Program-made: the position numbers and the translations under genes
In this document: one piece after another, positions 7,597 through 16,189 of the stretch
Layout: each line of letters begins with the position of its first letter
Position numbering within the stretch: position 1 is the first letter of the stretch
Notes under the pieces: model-generated
The model's input: only the letters and a program-made list of their open reading frames with translations
What the model was told of the DNA's origin: nothing
Database searches by the model: none
Assembly: GCF_002959915.1 (NCBI RefSeq)
Contig: NZ_PPDE01000008.1
Span: forward strand, 186,001 to 250,000
DNA from: Veillonella atypica KON
GTDB lineage: Bacteria > Bacillota > Negativicutes > Veillonellales > Veillonellaceae
Length of the DNA stretch: 64,000 nucleotides
Direction: 5' to 3'

Positions 7597-8055
7597 ATGA
7601 AAAGAGAGGCCGTAGAGGAATTTGTATCCTCTGTAGTTGAAGGCGTTATAGCTGGCACGAATCTGGAATTAGTCGATGTCGACTATGTTCGAGAACGGGA
7701 TTGGTATTTGCGCGTGTACCTTGATAAACCAGGTGGTGTCGATTTGGATGACTGTCAAATGGTCAGTGAAAAATTGAGCGCAGCTCTCGATGAGAAAGAC
7801 CCTATTGCAGAAAATTATTTGCTTGAAGTGTCTTCTCCTGGTCTTGATCGAGTTCTAAAAAAAGATAAAGATTTCATTCGCTATAATGGCCGTGATGTAG
7901 ATATCCAATTGTTTAAACCTATTAATGGCAGTAAACAATATACGGGTGTACTACAAGGCTTTACAGATACAACGATAGAATTTTCAATCAATGGTGAAAG
8001 CGTAACATTTGAACGTTCTGCCATTGCACAAATTCGATTACATCTTGATTTTTAA
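7597..8055 (+). CDS. rimP: Ribosome maturation factor RimP
   Basis: RimP (152 residues) binds the pre-30S subunit and assists maturation of its head. It shows the family core LELVDVDYVRERDWYLRVYL, the segment GGVDLDDCQMVSEKLSAALD and the signature YLLEVSSPGLDRVL, followed by a C-terminal SH3-like barrel. The start is ATG 7597, 8 nt after AAGGAGG (7582-7588); ATG 7591 is too close to the Shine-Dalgarno. It is the first gene of the long rimP-nusA-infB operon, preceded by two promoters and three 10-bp repeats. Confidence 0.93.
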   Translation: MKREAVEEFVSSVVEGVIAGTNLELVDVDYVRERDWYLRVYLDKPGGVDLDDCQMVSEKLSAALDEKDPIAENYLLEVSSPGLDRVLKKDKDFIRYNGRDVDIQLFKPINGSKQYTGVLQGFTDTTIEFSINGESVTFERSAIAQIRLHLDF

Positions 8056-8072
8056 TATATGGAGGCATACGA

Positions 8073-9158
8073 GTGAGTCAAGAATTAATTCAAGCAGTTA
8101 TGGTGCTGACAAAACAAAAAGGTTTTGCACCTGAGGTTATTTTTGAATCCCTAGAAGCTGCATTATTACAAGCATATCGTAAGGAACCACATTCTAATCC
8201 AGATGCGTATGTGGAATTGAATCGTGAAACTGGTGCCTATAAGGTAATGGCGAAGAAACAAGTTGTAGAAACTGTAGAATTCCCAGAAACTGAAATCAGT
8301 CTACTAGATGCTCGTAAAATCGATAAACGATATGAAATTGGCGATATTGTTGAAGCAGATGTAACACCTGCTAACTTTGGTCGCAGTGCAGCTCATACAG
8401 CTAAACAAATGTTGATTCAACGTTTGAAAGAAGCTGAACGCAGTGTTGTATACGAAGAATATTATAGCCGTGAAGGCGATATCATTACGGGTGTTATTAC
8501 ACGCGTTGAAGGTAAAAACGTATATATCAATTTAGGTAAAACAGAAGCTATTTTACCTCCAACTGAGCAAATCGGTACAGAAACATATCATGAAGGGGAC
8601 CGCATTAAATGCTATATCGTAGAGGTTAAGAAAACTACGAAAGGCCCTCAAATTATGATTTCCCGTACTCATCCAGGCCTATTAAAACGCTTGTTTGAAT
8701 TAGAAGTGCCAGAAATCTATGAAGGCGTAGTAGAACTTAAATCTGTAGCTCGTGAACCTGGTATGCGTTCTAAAATCGCCGTATATAGCCGCGATGAATC
8801 TATTGATCCAGTTGGTGCTTGCGTAGGTCCTAAAGGTCAACGCGTTCAACACATTGTAGATGAATTGCACGATGAAAAAATCGACATTGTAAAATGGGAT
8901 GAAGATCCTGCCATTTATATTGCGAACTCTTTAAGTCCTGCAAAGGTAATCTCTGTAGATGTTAGCGAAGAAGAAAAATCTTCTTATGTTGTAGTACCTG
9001 ATTACCAATTATCCTTGGCTATCGGTAAAGCTGGTCAAAATGCTCGCTTAGCAGCTAAATTGACAAACTGGAAAATCGACATTAAGAGTGAAACACAAGC
9101 TGCAGAAAATCCTTTTACAGGTTTTACAAGTACTGAAGCAGCGGAAAGCGAAGACTAA
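8073..9158 (+). CDS. nusA: Transcription termination/antitermination factor NusA
   Basis: NusA (361 residues) binds RNA polymerase and nascent RNA and controls pausing, termination and antitermination. Domain order: N-terminal polymerase-binding domain (about 1-130), S1 domain (about 135-200, including DIITGVITRVEGKNVYINLG), then two KH domains (VGPKGQRVQHIV and LAIGKAGQNARLAA motifs). It lacks the C-terminal acidic repeats of the E. coli protein, as in other Firmicutes. The start is GTG 8073, 7 nt after GGAGG. The stop codon overlaps the ATG of the next gene by one base. Confidence 0.95.
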   Translation: MSQELIQAVMVLTKQKGFAPEVIFESLEAALLQAYRKEPHSNPDAYVELNRETGAYKVMAKKQVVETVEFPETEISLLDARKIDKRYEIGDIVEADVTPANFGRSAAHTAKQMLIQRLKEAERSVVYEEYYSREGDIITGVITRVEGKNVYINLGKTEAILPPTEQIGTETYHEGDRIKCYIVEVKKTTKGPQIMISRTHPGLLKRLFELEVPEIYEGVVELKSVAREPGMRSKIAVYSRDESIDPVGACVGPKGQRVQHIVDELHDEKIDIVKWDEDPAIYIANSLSPAKVISVDVSEEEKSSYVVVPDYQLSLAIGKAGQNARLAAKLTNWKIDIKSETQAAENPFTGFTSTEAAESED

Positions 9159-9427
9159 TGAAAACCAAATCTCAACCTATGCGCACCTGTGTAGGCTGTG
9201 GTGAACCAAAGAGTAAGCGCGAGTTAATGCGTGTTGCTCTAAGCCCAGAAGGGACAATCAGTATCGACAGAACTGGTAAAGCCCCTGGTCGTGGTGCTTA
9301 TATCTGTGCATCCATGGACTGTTTTGAGGCTGCGTATAAGGGTAAAAAATTAGAACGCTCTTTAAAGCATGCTGTATCAAAAGAGGTATATGAAGCATTG
9401 AAGCACGATTTGGAAGGTCATGAATAA
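9158..9427 (+). CDS. rnpM: RNase P modulator RnpM (YlxR, DUF448)
   Basis: An 89-residue YlxR/DUF448 protein, described in Bacillus as an RNA-binding modulator of RNase P. It shows the family start MRTCVGCGEPKSKRELMR, the middle GKAPGRGAYIC and a second cysteine in SMDCFEAA. It begins at an ATG overlapping the nusA stop codon (TAATG), which indicates translational coupling. The order nusA-ylxR-L7Ae-infB is conserved in Firmicutes. Confidence 0.9.
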   Translation: MKTKSQPMRTCVGCGEPKSKRELMRVALSPEGTISIDRTGKAPGRGAYICASMDCFEAAYKGKKLERSLKHAVSKEVYEALKHDLEGHE

Positions 9428-9436
9428 TTTCAGCAT

Positions 9437-9742
9437 ATGAATGAAGATAAAGTTTTAAATCTCTTAGGCTTGGCACAACGGGCCGGAAAATTGAGTTCCG
9501 GAGATTTCATCGTAGAGAAAGCGATGAAAAAGAAAACCCCTAAGCTTGTTCTATTAGCAGGTGATTGTGCGGCCAATAATGAAAAGAAATACATACAATT
9601 AGCAGAAATACATCATATCCCATTGCGTAAAGTCGGCAGTAAAGAATCTTTAGGTACGGCTATAGGCAAAGAAGTACGTGTAGTGGTAGCCGTAGAGGAT
9701 GATGGATTTGCAAAAGCATTACTAAAAGAGATTGATCAGTAA
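9437..9742 (+). CDS. L7Ae-family ribosomal protein (YlxQ-like)
   Basis: A 101-residue member of the L7Ae/L30e/S12e/Gadd45 family, which binds kink-turn RNAs. Visible features are the N-terminal NLLGLAQRAGKLSSGDFIVE, the central PKLVLLAGDCAANNEKKY and the C-terminal LGTAIGKEVRVVVAVEDDGFA. It lies between rnpM and infB as in Bacillus (YlxQ). The exact RNA target is not known from sequence. The Shine-Dalgarno is weak, so expression probably depends on coupling with the upstream gene. Confidence 0.85.
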   Translation: MNEDKVLNLLGLAQRAGKLSSGDFIVEKAMKKKTPKLVLLAGDCAANNEKKYIQLAEIHHIPLRKVGSKESLGTAIGKEVRVVVAVEDDGFAKALLKEIDQ

Positions 9743-9757
9743 GAAGGGGGTATGTAG

Positions 9758-12220
9758 ATGTCCAAAAAGCGCGTACATGAAATCGCTAAGGAATTTGGCG
9801 TTGAAAGTAAACAGGTTATTTCTATTTTGCAACAACATAATTTTAATGTTACAAAAGCCGTTAATACAGTAGATGATGCAGGTTATACTGTGGTGAAAAA
9901 TCAATTAGGTGGTAAATCTAGTGGAGCCGATACAAAGGCGGCAGCTACACCTGCAAACCCAAGCAAACATGAAAAAACGGCTGTTAAAGCTGAAAAACCT
10001 GCAAAAGTAGATAAATCAGTAAAAGAACAGAGCCATAAAAAAGAGGCTAAACATGATGATAAGAAACATGAAGATAAGAAATCTAATGTTCGTCATGTAC
10101 AAATCAACGAGCCTACTAAAAAACAAAATAATGGTGGCAATAAACAAGATGGCCGTAATCATCAAAAACAAGACCGTCCTAATGGTCAACAACAAGGACA
10201 AAAGAATGATGGCCAACAAGGTCAAAAAAATGACAACCGCCACAATGGTAATGGAGATAATCGCAATCGCAATGGCCGTGTAGATAACCGCAACAACGGT
10301 GGCAACCAACAAAATGGCAATGATCGCCGCAACAAGAAAAATAAAAAAGGCAATAACCGCCCTCAATCTTTGTTGTCTACATCCATGCAAAAGAAGAAAA
10401 ACAAGGTAAAACATCGTAACGAGCAATACTTGCAACATAAGGCGGAAGAAGAGCGTAAAGCGCAAGAAGCAATCGCTACGGAAATCGAATTAAGCGGTCC
10501 TTTAACAGTTAAAGAATTGGCTGAAAAAATGGGTCGTGAAGTATCTGAAATCATCAAAAAATTGATGCTCTTAGGTGTTATGGCTAGTATTAACCAAGAA
10601 GTAGATGTTGATACAGCTACTATCGTAGCCGAAGATTTTGGTGTAACTGTAACAGAAGTAGAACCTGAAGAAGATCCTACAGATGTTATCGAAATTGAAG
10701 ATGCACCAGAAACATTGAAACCACGTCCTCCTGTTGTAACTATTATGGGTCACGTTGACCATGGTAAAACATCCTTGTTGGACGTAATTCGTCAAACCAA
10801 TGTAACAGCTGGCGAAGCAGGCGGTATTACACAACATATCGGTGCGTACCAAGTTCGTTACAATGACAATAAGATTACATTCCTTGATACACCAGGCCAT
10901 GAAGCTTTCACAGCTATGCGTCTACGCGGTGCGAAGTCTACGGATATCGCAGTTCTCGTAGTAGCTGCCGATGATGGTGTAATGCCACAAACTATCGAGG
11001 CTATCAACCATGCTAAATCTGCAGATGTGCCTATTATCGTAGCCATCAACAAAATGGATAAACCAGGTGCTAACCCAGATCATGTTAAACAACAATTATC
11101 TGAACATGGTTTATTGCCAGAAGAATGGGGCGGCGATGTAATCATGGTTCCTGTATCTGCTAAGAAAAAACAAGGTATTGATGATTTGCTCGAAAATATC
11201 TTGCTCGTAGCAGAGGTTATGGAATTAAAGGCGAACCCTAATCGTAAAGCATACGGTGTTGTTATCGAGGCTCAACTTGATAAAGGTCGTGGTGCAGTAT
11301 GTACAGTATTGGTACAAAAAGGTTCCCTTCGTGTAGGTGATACCGTTCTTGCTGGTACTGCGTATGGTAAAGTTCGTGCCATGACAAATGAACGCGGTGA
11401 AAAAGTAAAGGTTGCTCGTCCTTCTATGCCGGTAGAAATCTTGGGCTTCTCCGAAGTTCCACAAGCTGGTGAAATCATCAACGGTATGGATGATAATGAA
11501 GCACGTGCTATCGCTGAGAAACGTATTGCTAAACAACGCGTACAAGAATTGCAAGCTACTCACAAGGTTACATTGGATGATATCTTCAACCAAATTCAAC
11601 AAGGTGAGTTAAAAGATCTTAATATCATCATCAAAGCGGACGTTCAAGGTTCTGTAGAAGCATTGTGTCAATCTTTAGAAGGTATTAAGAACCCTGAAGT
11701 TCGTATTGTTATCGTTCATGCTGCTGTAGGTGCCATTAACGAATCCGATATTATGTTGGCTTCTGCATCTAATGCTATCGTAATGGGCTTTAATGTACGT
11801 CCAGATGCTAATGTTCGTCGTGCTGCGGAACAAGAAAAGGTTGACCTTCGTACGTACCGCGTAATCTATGATGCCATCAATGATGTTGAGTCTGCTATGC
11901 GTGGTATGTTGGCACCTGAATTCAAAGAGGTTGTCGTTGGTCGTGCAGAGGTGCGTCAAGTTATCTCTACACCAAAAGCTATCGTTGCTGGTTCTTATGT
12001 AACAGAAGGTCGTATTACAAATGACTCTGAAGTTCGTTTGATCCGTGATGGTATTGTCGTGTTTGAAGGTAAGGTTGACTCCTTACGTCGCTTTAAAGAC
12101 GAAGTAAAAGAAGTTAAAACATCCTTCGAATGCGGTATCTCCTTGGAAGGTTACCGCGACATCAAGGAAGGCGACGTAATCGAAGCGTACTTGATGGAAG
12201 AAGTTGCACCTCAAATATAG
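9758..12220 (+). CDS. infB: Translation initiation factor IF-2
   Basis: IF-2 (820 residues) is the GTPase that brings initiator tRNA to the 30S subunit and promotes subunit joining. An N-terminal IF2_N helix bundle (about 1-50) is followed by a long linker. The part at about 120-205 is extremely rich in Asn, Gln, Gly, Arg and Lys and has no predicted fold. A second IF2_N domain (about 245-290) precedes the GTPase domain with GHVDHGKTS (about 331), DTPGHEAF and NKMD, then the beta-barrel and C-terminal fMet-tRNA binding domains. The start ATG follows AAGGGGG. rbfA starts 10 nt downstream. Confidence 0.96.
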   Translation: MSKKRVHEIAKEFGVESKQVISILQQHNFNVTKAVNTVDDAGYTVVKNQLGGKSSGADTKAAATPANPSKHEKTAVKAEKPAKVDKSVKEQSHKKEAKHDDKKHEDKKSNVRHVQINEPTKKQNNGGNKQDGRNHQKQDRPNGQQQGQKNDGQQGQKNDNRHNGNGDNRNRNGRVDNRNNGGNQQNGNDRRNKKNKKGNNRPQSLLSTSMQKKKNKVKHRNEQYLQHKAEEERKAQEAIATEIELSGPLTVKELAEKMGREVSEIIKKLMLLGVMASINQEVDVDTATIVAEDFGVTVTEVEPEEDPTDVIEIEDAPETLKPRPPVVTIMGHVDHGKTSLLDVIRQTNVTAGEAGGITQHIGAYQVRYNDNKITFLDTPGHEAFTAMRLRGAKSTDIAVLVVAADDGVMPQTIEAINHAKSADVPIIVAINKMDKPGANPDHVKQQLSEHGLLPEEWGGDVIMVPVSAKKKQGIDDLLENILLVAEVMELKANPNRKAYGVVIEAQLDKGRGAVCTVLVQKGSLRVGDTVLAGTAYGKVRAMTNERGEKVKVARPSMPVEILGFSEVPQAGEIINGMDDNEARAIAEKRIAKQRVQELQATHKVTLDDIFNQIQQGELKDLNIIIKADVQGSVEALCQSLEGIKNPEVRIVIVHAAVGAINESDIMLASASNAIVMGFNVRPDANVRRAAEQEKVDLRTYRVIYDAINDVESAMRGMLAPEFKEVVVGRAEVRQVISTPKAIVAGSYVTEGRITNDSEVRLIRDGIVVFEGKVDSLRRFKDEVKEVKTSFECGISLEGYRDIKEGDVIEAYLMEEVAPQI

Positions 12221-12229
12221 GAGGTTACT

Positions 12230-12586
12230 ATGAGTGATGTTCGTGTAAGAAAATTACAAGAATTCATCAAACAAGAAGTAAGTCAAATGTTGATGCGTGC
12301 GTTGAAAGACCCTCGCATCGGCTTTACGACGATTACCGATGTTCATGTAACTGGTGATTTACGTGAAGCTACGATTTATGTTTCCTTGTTTGGTTCCGAT
12401 AAAGAGAAAGAAGATACTCTTATCGCATTAAAGCATGCATCTGGCCATGTACGTACCGAGCTTGGCAAGGTATTGAAATTGCGCCATATCCCTACGATTA
12501 CCTTTGATAAGGATACATCGTTGGATTACAGCATGCATATTGAATCCCTTTTGAATGAAATCAAAAAGGATGAAGAAACAAATTAA
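12230..12586 (+). CDS. rbfA: 30S ribosome-binding factor A
   Basis: RbfA (118 residues) is a KH-fold protein that binds the immature 30S subunit near the 5' helix of 16S rRNA and supports its processing, including in the cold. The family pattern is clear: VRKLQEFIKQEVSQML near the N-terminus, DPRIGFTTITDVHVTGDLREATIYVS in the middle, and LKLRHIPTITFDKDTSLDYSMHIESLL at the end. It starts 10 nt after infB behind GGAGG, in the standard operon position. Confidence 0.95.
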   Translation: MSDVRVRKLQEFIKQEVSQMLMRALKDPRIGFTTITDVHVTGDLREATIYVSLFGSDKEKEDTLIALKHASGHVRTELGKVLKLRHIPTITFDKDTSLDYSMHIESLLNEIKKDEETN

Positions 12587-12603
12587 CACAAAGGATACAG
12601 AAC

Positions 12604-13548
12604 ATGAGTAAGATCACAATTAATCAATTACACATGGCTCTGTGTGAAGCTAATTCTATAATGCTCACTGTCCACGTACGACCAGATGGTGATGCCATTG
12701 GTTCTATGGTGGCCTTTTATGAGGCTCTCGTAGCGCAAGGCAAAACTGTCTACATGGTGGTGGATGATGTAATACCTGAAAAATATTCATTTTTATCGTA
12801 TATCGACCAAATTAAGGATGTAACGTATTTTGAAAATCATCCTGTATCGGTTGATATGCTCATGGTATTAGATGCTAGCACGTATGAACGGATTGGCCGC
12901 GTAGGTGCACTATTTAGTGCACCTATTTTTAATATAGATCACCACATTTCTAATTCAGAATTTGCAGATCATCTATATTTGAAGCCTGATTTTGCGGCTA
13001 CTGGCGAAATTATTACGGATTTGTGCGAACAATGGAATTGGCCTATTACAGAGTCTATGGGCAATGCCCTTTATATGGCGATTGCTACCGACTGTGGATT
13101 CTTTAAATTTAGCAACACTACGGCTAATACCCTAAAAATGGCTAGCCGTTGTGTTGCTGCTGGTGCAAGGCCAAATGTTATTTCTGAAACGATTGAGGCC
13201 GTTAGTGCTGCTCGTCTTGAATTAACGAAACAGATTATGCAAACCATTTCATTCTACAAGGATAATCGGGTTGCTACCATCGAGCTATCTCCATCTGTTA
13301 TGGAAATATTAGGTGATGATACAGACGGATTTGTCGATATCATTCGTAATGTTGATACCGTAGATGTGGCCATTTTATTGAAAGGTGAAAGCCCAAATCG
13401 CACGCGTATCAGCCTTAGGTCTAAAGGCACTGATGTGAATGCTATCGCCAATCATTTTGGCGGTGGTGGTCATATACGTGCAGCCGGTTGTACTATAGAT
13501 GGTTCCATTGATGAGGCTAAGGCTCGTCTATTGGAGGTCATCAAATAA
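12604..13548 (+). CDS. nrnA: Bifunctional oligoribonuclease/pAp phosphatase NrnA, DHH family
   Basis: NrnA (314 residues) degrades very short RNAs and dephosphorylates 3'-phosphoadenosine 5'-phosphate. It is a DHH/DHHA1 phosphoesterase: the metal site has HVRPDGDAIGS near residue 28, a DAS motif and DHHIS. The C-terminal DHHA1 domain ends with the substrate-binding GGGGHIRAAGC. Its place between rbfA and truB is typical for Firmicutes. The stop codon overlaps the truB ATG by one base. Confidence 0.92.
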   Translation: MSKITINQLHMALCEANSIMLTVHVRPDGDAIGSMVAFYEALVAQGKTVYMVVDDVIPEKYSFLSYIDQIKDVTYFENHPVSVDMLMVLDASTYERIGRVGALFSAPIFNIDHHISNSEFADHLYLKPDFAATGEIITDLCEQWNWPITESMGNALYMAIATDCGFFKFSNTTANTLKMASRCVAAGARPNVISETIEAVSAARLELTKQIMQTISFYKDNRVATIELSPSVMEILGDDTDGFVDIIRNVDTVDVAILLKGESPNRTRISLRSKGTDVNAIANHFGGGGHIRAAGCTIDGSIDEAKARLLEVIK

Positions 13549-14483
13549 TGGATGGAGTATTGCCATTTTTAAAACCTCCTGGTATTACCAGTCATGATGC
13601 TGTAGGTATATGTCGTCGCATTTTAAAAGAAAAACGAATTGGTCATAGTGGTACATTAGACCCTATGGCTTATGGCGTACTGCCTATCTTTTTAGGCAAG
13701 GCAACACGTCTCATTGAATATACAGATGGATTTGATAAGACCTATGTAGCAGAATGCAAATTCGGTACCTTTACAGATACTGAGGATAGTACGGGACAAC
13801 CCGTATTACTAGACGAAGATATGAAACTTGTCAATGGCGTTACCGTATTAGAGGATTCCTCTGAAATTAATGAAACTTTGATACCTCCAACATGGGATAA
13901 GTTAGCGTCAGTGCTATCTGGATTTGTGGGCACACAAGAGCAACGTCCGTCTAAGTACTCGGCTATTAAAATCAATGGAATTCGGGCCTATGAATATGCC
14001 CGTAAAGGCATACCTGTAGAGTTACCTATGCGAACCATTACGATTTCTAATATTGAACTAGTAGCCTATGGTTTTCCTTATTTTACAATTCGTGTCACTT
14101 GTTCTGGTGGTACTTATATTCGTTCGTTGTTACGAGATATATGTATTCAATTAGGCATTCCTGGGACTATGACTTCCTTGGCAAGGACTTGTGTGGGGCC
14201 ATTTGATATTCAATCTGCCTATATAGCAGAGGAATTGACGATTCACGGTGAAAAATTGTTGTTGCCTACGGATATTGCGGTATCTCATCTTTCAAAAGTG
14301 GACGTAGATAGTGTACAATTAAAGATGATGGTACAAGGTAAGGAATTACCAATCGTAGAGGCCTTTTCTCATACGATTCCGTCTAACAAGTATAGAGCTT
14401 ATGGACCTAATGGTTTTGTAGGCATTCTTAAACGAACGAAACATTCACTTAAAGTGGATAAAAATATTTTTATTGAAGGATAA
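13548..14483 (+). CDS. truB: tRNA pseudouridine(55) synthase
   Basis: TruB (311 residues) converts U55 of the T loop of tRNAs to pseudouridine. The catalytic aspartate is Asp38 in HSGTLDPMAYG, followed by LGKATRL; TYIRSLLRDI lies in the second half. A stretch of about 30 residues between the catalytic motif and QRPSKYSAIKINGIRAYEYAR looks longer than usual and may be a small lineage insertion. The start overlaps the nrnA stop (TAATG). Confidence 0.94.
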   Translation: MDGVLPFLKPPGITSHDAVGICRRILKEKRIGHSGTLDPMAYGVLPIFLGKATRLIEYTDGFDKTYVAECKFGTFTDTEDSTGQPVLLDEDMKLVNGVTVLEDSSEINETLIPPTWDKLASVLSGFVGTQEQRPSKYSAIKINGIRAYEYARKGIPVELPMRTITISNIELVAYGFPYFTIRVTCSGGTYIRSLLRDICIQLGIPGTMTSLARTCVGPFDIQSAYIAEELTIHGEKLLLPTDIAVSHLSKVDVDSVQLKMMVQGKELPIVEAFSHTIPSNKYRAYGPNGFVGILKRTKHSLKVDKNIFIEG

Positions 14484-14485
14484 GT

Positions 14486-15415
14486 ATGAAACATTTACAC
14501 TCGTTTGATGAATTACGTCAAATTAATCGTAAAATCGTATACGCATTAGGCACATTTGATGGTGTACACCGTGGTCATCAGCGGGTCATTAGAAATGCAA
14601 TAGCAGAGGCTAAGGCGCATGATGCCGTTACGGTTCTCGTCACATTTAGTGCGCATCCTATGACTATATTGCGACCTGGAGATGTTCCAAAACGGGTATT
14701 ATCTGCCGATATTATGGATGAAATTTTGGAATCTTTAAAGGTAGATTATATCTTACGGTTGCCTATGAATTTGGATATATTTAATATGTCACCTGATGAA
14801 TTCTTAGATGCTCTTTGTCGTGATATAGATGTAGTAGGCATCGCAATTGGTACTAATTTTACATTTGGTGCCAAAGGAGCGGGCAATCCTCAGTTAATGC
14901 GGGAACGATTGTCTGCAAAAGGGATTCATATCATCGTTGAACCATTGCTATCGACAGAAGAAGGTCCAATTTGTAGCACTAACATACGTAAGGCTATAGA
15001 AGAAGGGCATATGGAACAAGCTACGGCTTGGCTTGGACGTCCATACCAGTTTAGAGGTATCGTCATAAAAGGTGATCAACGAGGTCGTACATTAGGATTT
15101 CCAACCATTAACTTTTTATTACCTAATGAGATGGCAATTCCACCTGATGGGGTGTATGCTAATCGGGTTTGTATAGATGGCATTTGGTATGATGGGGTTG
15201 GAAATATAGGGGATAATCCAACTTTCAAAAATCAATATCATCGATGTGAAGTACATGTATTTGATTTTGACCAAGATGTATATGGTAAGGAAGTAACGGT
15301 TCAGTTTATTTCATATATACGCGGTGAGGTTAAATTTAATAATTTACAAGAATTGATTGATCAAATGAAAGTCGATGAAGAAACAGCAATTCGGATTTTA
15401 CGTAATAACCCATAA
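14486..15415 (+). CDS. ribF: Bifunctional riboflavin kinase/FAD synthetase
   Basis: RibF (309 residues) phosphorylates riboflavin to FMN and adenylates FMN to FAD. The N-terminal nucleotidyltransferase has the GTFDGVHRGHQ motif at about residues 23-33 and the ISSTxIR-like CSTNIRKAIEEG. The C-terminal riboflavin kinase domain has KGDQRGRTLGFPTIN and VHVFDFDQDVYGKEVTVQF. It lies 2 nt after truB, the usual neighbour. I see no FMN riboswitch in front of it. Confidence 0.95.
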   Translation: MKHLHSFDELRQINRKIVYALGTFDGVHRGHQRVIRNAIAEAKAHDAVTVLVTFSAHPMTILRPGDVPKRVLSADIMDEILESLKVDYILRLPMNLDIFNMSPDEFLDALCRDIDVVGIAIGTNFTFGAKGAGNPQLMRERLSAKGIHIIVEPLLSTEEGPICSTNIRKAIEEGHMEQATAWLGRPYQFRGIVIKGDQRGRTLGFPTINFLLPNEMAIPPDGVYANRVCIDGIWYDGVGNIGDNPTFKNQYHRCEVHVFDFDQDVYGKEVTVQFISYIRGEVKFNNLQELIDQMKVDEETAIRILRNNP

Positions 15416-15424
15416 GGGGGAGCT

Positions 15425-16189
15425 ATGGATATTAAAGACGCACGCAAACAAATTGATAGTATTGATGCACAGTTAGTAGAATTATTTGAACAACGTTTAT
15501 CTATCATTAAATCAATTGGTAAGTTTAAGGATGAACATCATTTACCTCTTATTGATGAAGAACGTGATCAAGAGATTATTTCTAGTCTTAAAACTGAATG
15601 TGACGATTCACGTATGTTGACATATATTGAATCTTATATGAAGGATGTCATTTCTATTAGCAATGAGTTCTTGAAGGAACACATGCATAAGCATATTTTC
15701 CTAATTGGTATGCCTGGGGCAGGTAAAACTACGGTTGGTAAAATGCTAGCTAAAGAATTAGGCCGAGATTTCTATGATTTAGATCAAACCATTCAAGATA
15801 AAGTGGGAAAAACCGTACAAAATATCTTTATTTATGACGGTAAAGATGCATTTAGCGAATATGAATACGAAACAATTAAAGAATTGATTCATAATAAGCC
15901 ATCTGTTATTGCTACTGGTGGTGGTACGGTAACATCTGAAAAAATCGTAAACCTTATGCGTAATAATGGTTTAGTTGTTTTTGTAAATCGCGATGTTAAC
16001 CATATTCTCGATGATTTGGATCTAGAAATTCGTCCACTTGTGAAAGAAAGTATCGAGTATATTTTCAATGTATATGAAGAACGATATCCTTTATATGAAC
16101 GCGTTGCCCATATTAAGATTGGCAATGAAGGTAGCATCACTGACGCCGTTCAAGAAATTATAGAAGCATTACCTAATACGGAGAAATAA
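15425..16189 (+). CDS. Chorismate mutase-shikimate kinase fusion
   Basis: A 254-residue fusion. Residues about 1-85 match an AroQ-type helical chorismate mutase (DARKQIDSIDAQLVELFEQR, then KSIGKFK and DEERDQEI). Residues about 90-254 are a shikimate kinase with P-loop GMPGAGKTTVG (94-104), the acidic DLDQTIQ motif, ATGGGTV and the lid-adjacent IRPLVKE. The protein would act at two separated steps of the aromatic pathway: shikimate phosphorylation and chorismate to prephenate. No internal Shine-Dalgarno/ATG was seen at the junction. It follows ribF by 9 nt (AAGGGGGAG) and overlaps recD2 by one base, an unusual setting for aromatic genes. Confidence 0.9.
   Translation: MDIKDARKQIDSIDAQLVELFEQRLSIIKSIGKFKDEHHLPLIDEERDQEIISSLKTECDDSRMLTYIESYMKDVISISNEFLKEHMHKHIFLIGMPGAGKTTVGKMLAKELGRDFYDLDQTIQDKVGKTVQNIFIYDGKDAFSEYEYETIKELIHNKPSVIATGGGTVTSEKIVNLMRNNGLVVFVNRDVNHILDDLDLEIRPLVKESIEYIFNVYEERYPLYERVAHIKIGNEGSITDAVQEIIEALPNTEK

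Noticed and set aside
10016-10465. A 149-codon open frame on the minus strand
   Set aside because: It lies antisense to the Asn/Gln-rich IF-2 linker; its Ile/Leu-rich translation is a by-product of that codon composition, with no Shine-Dalgarno.
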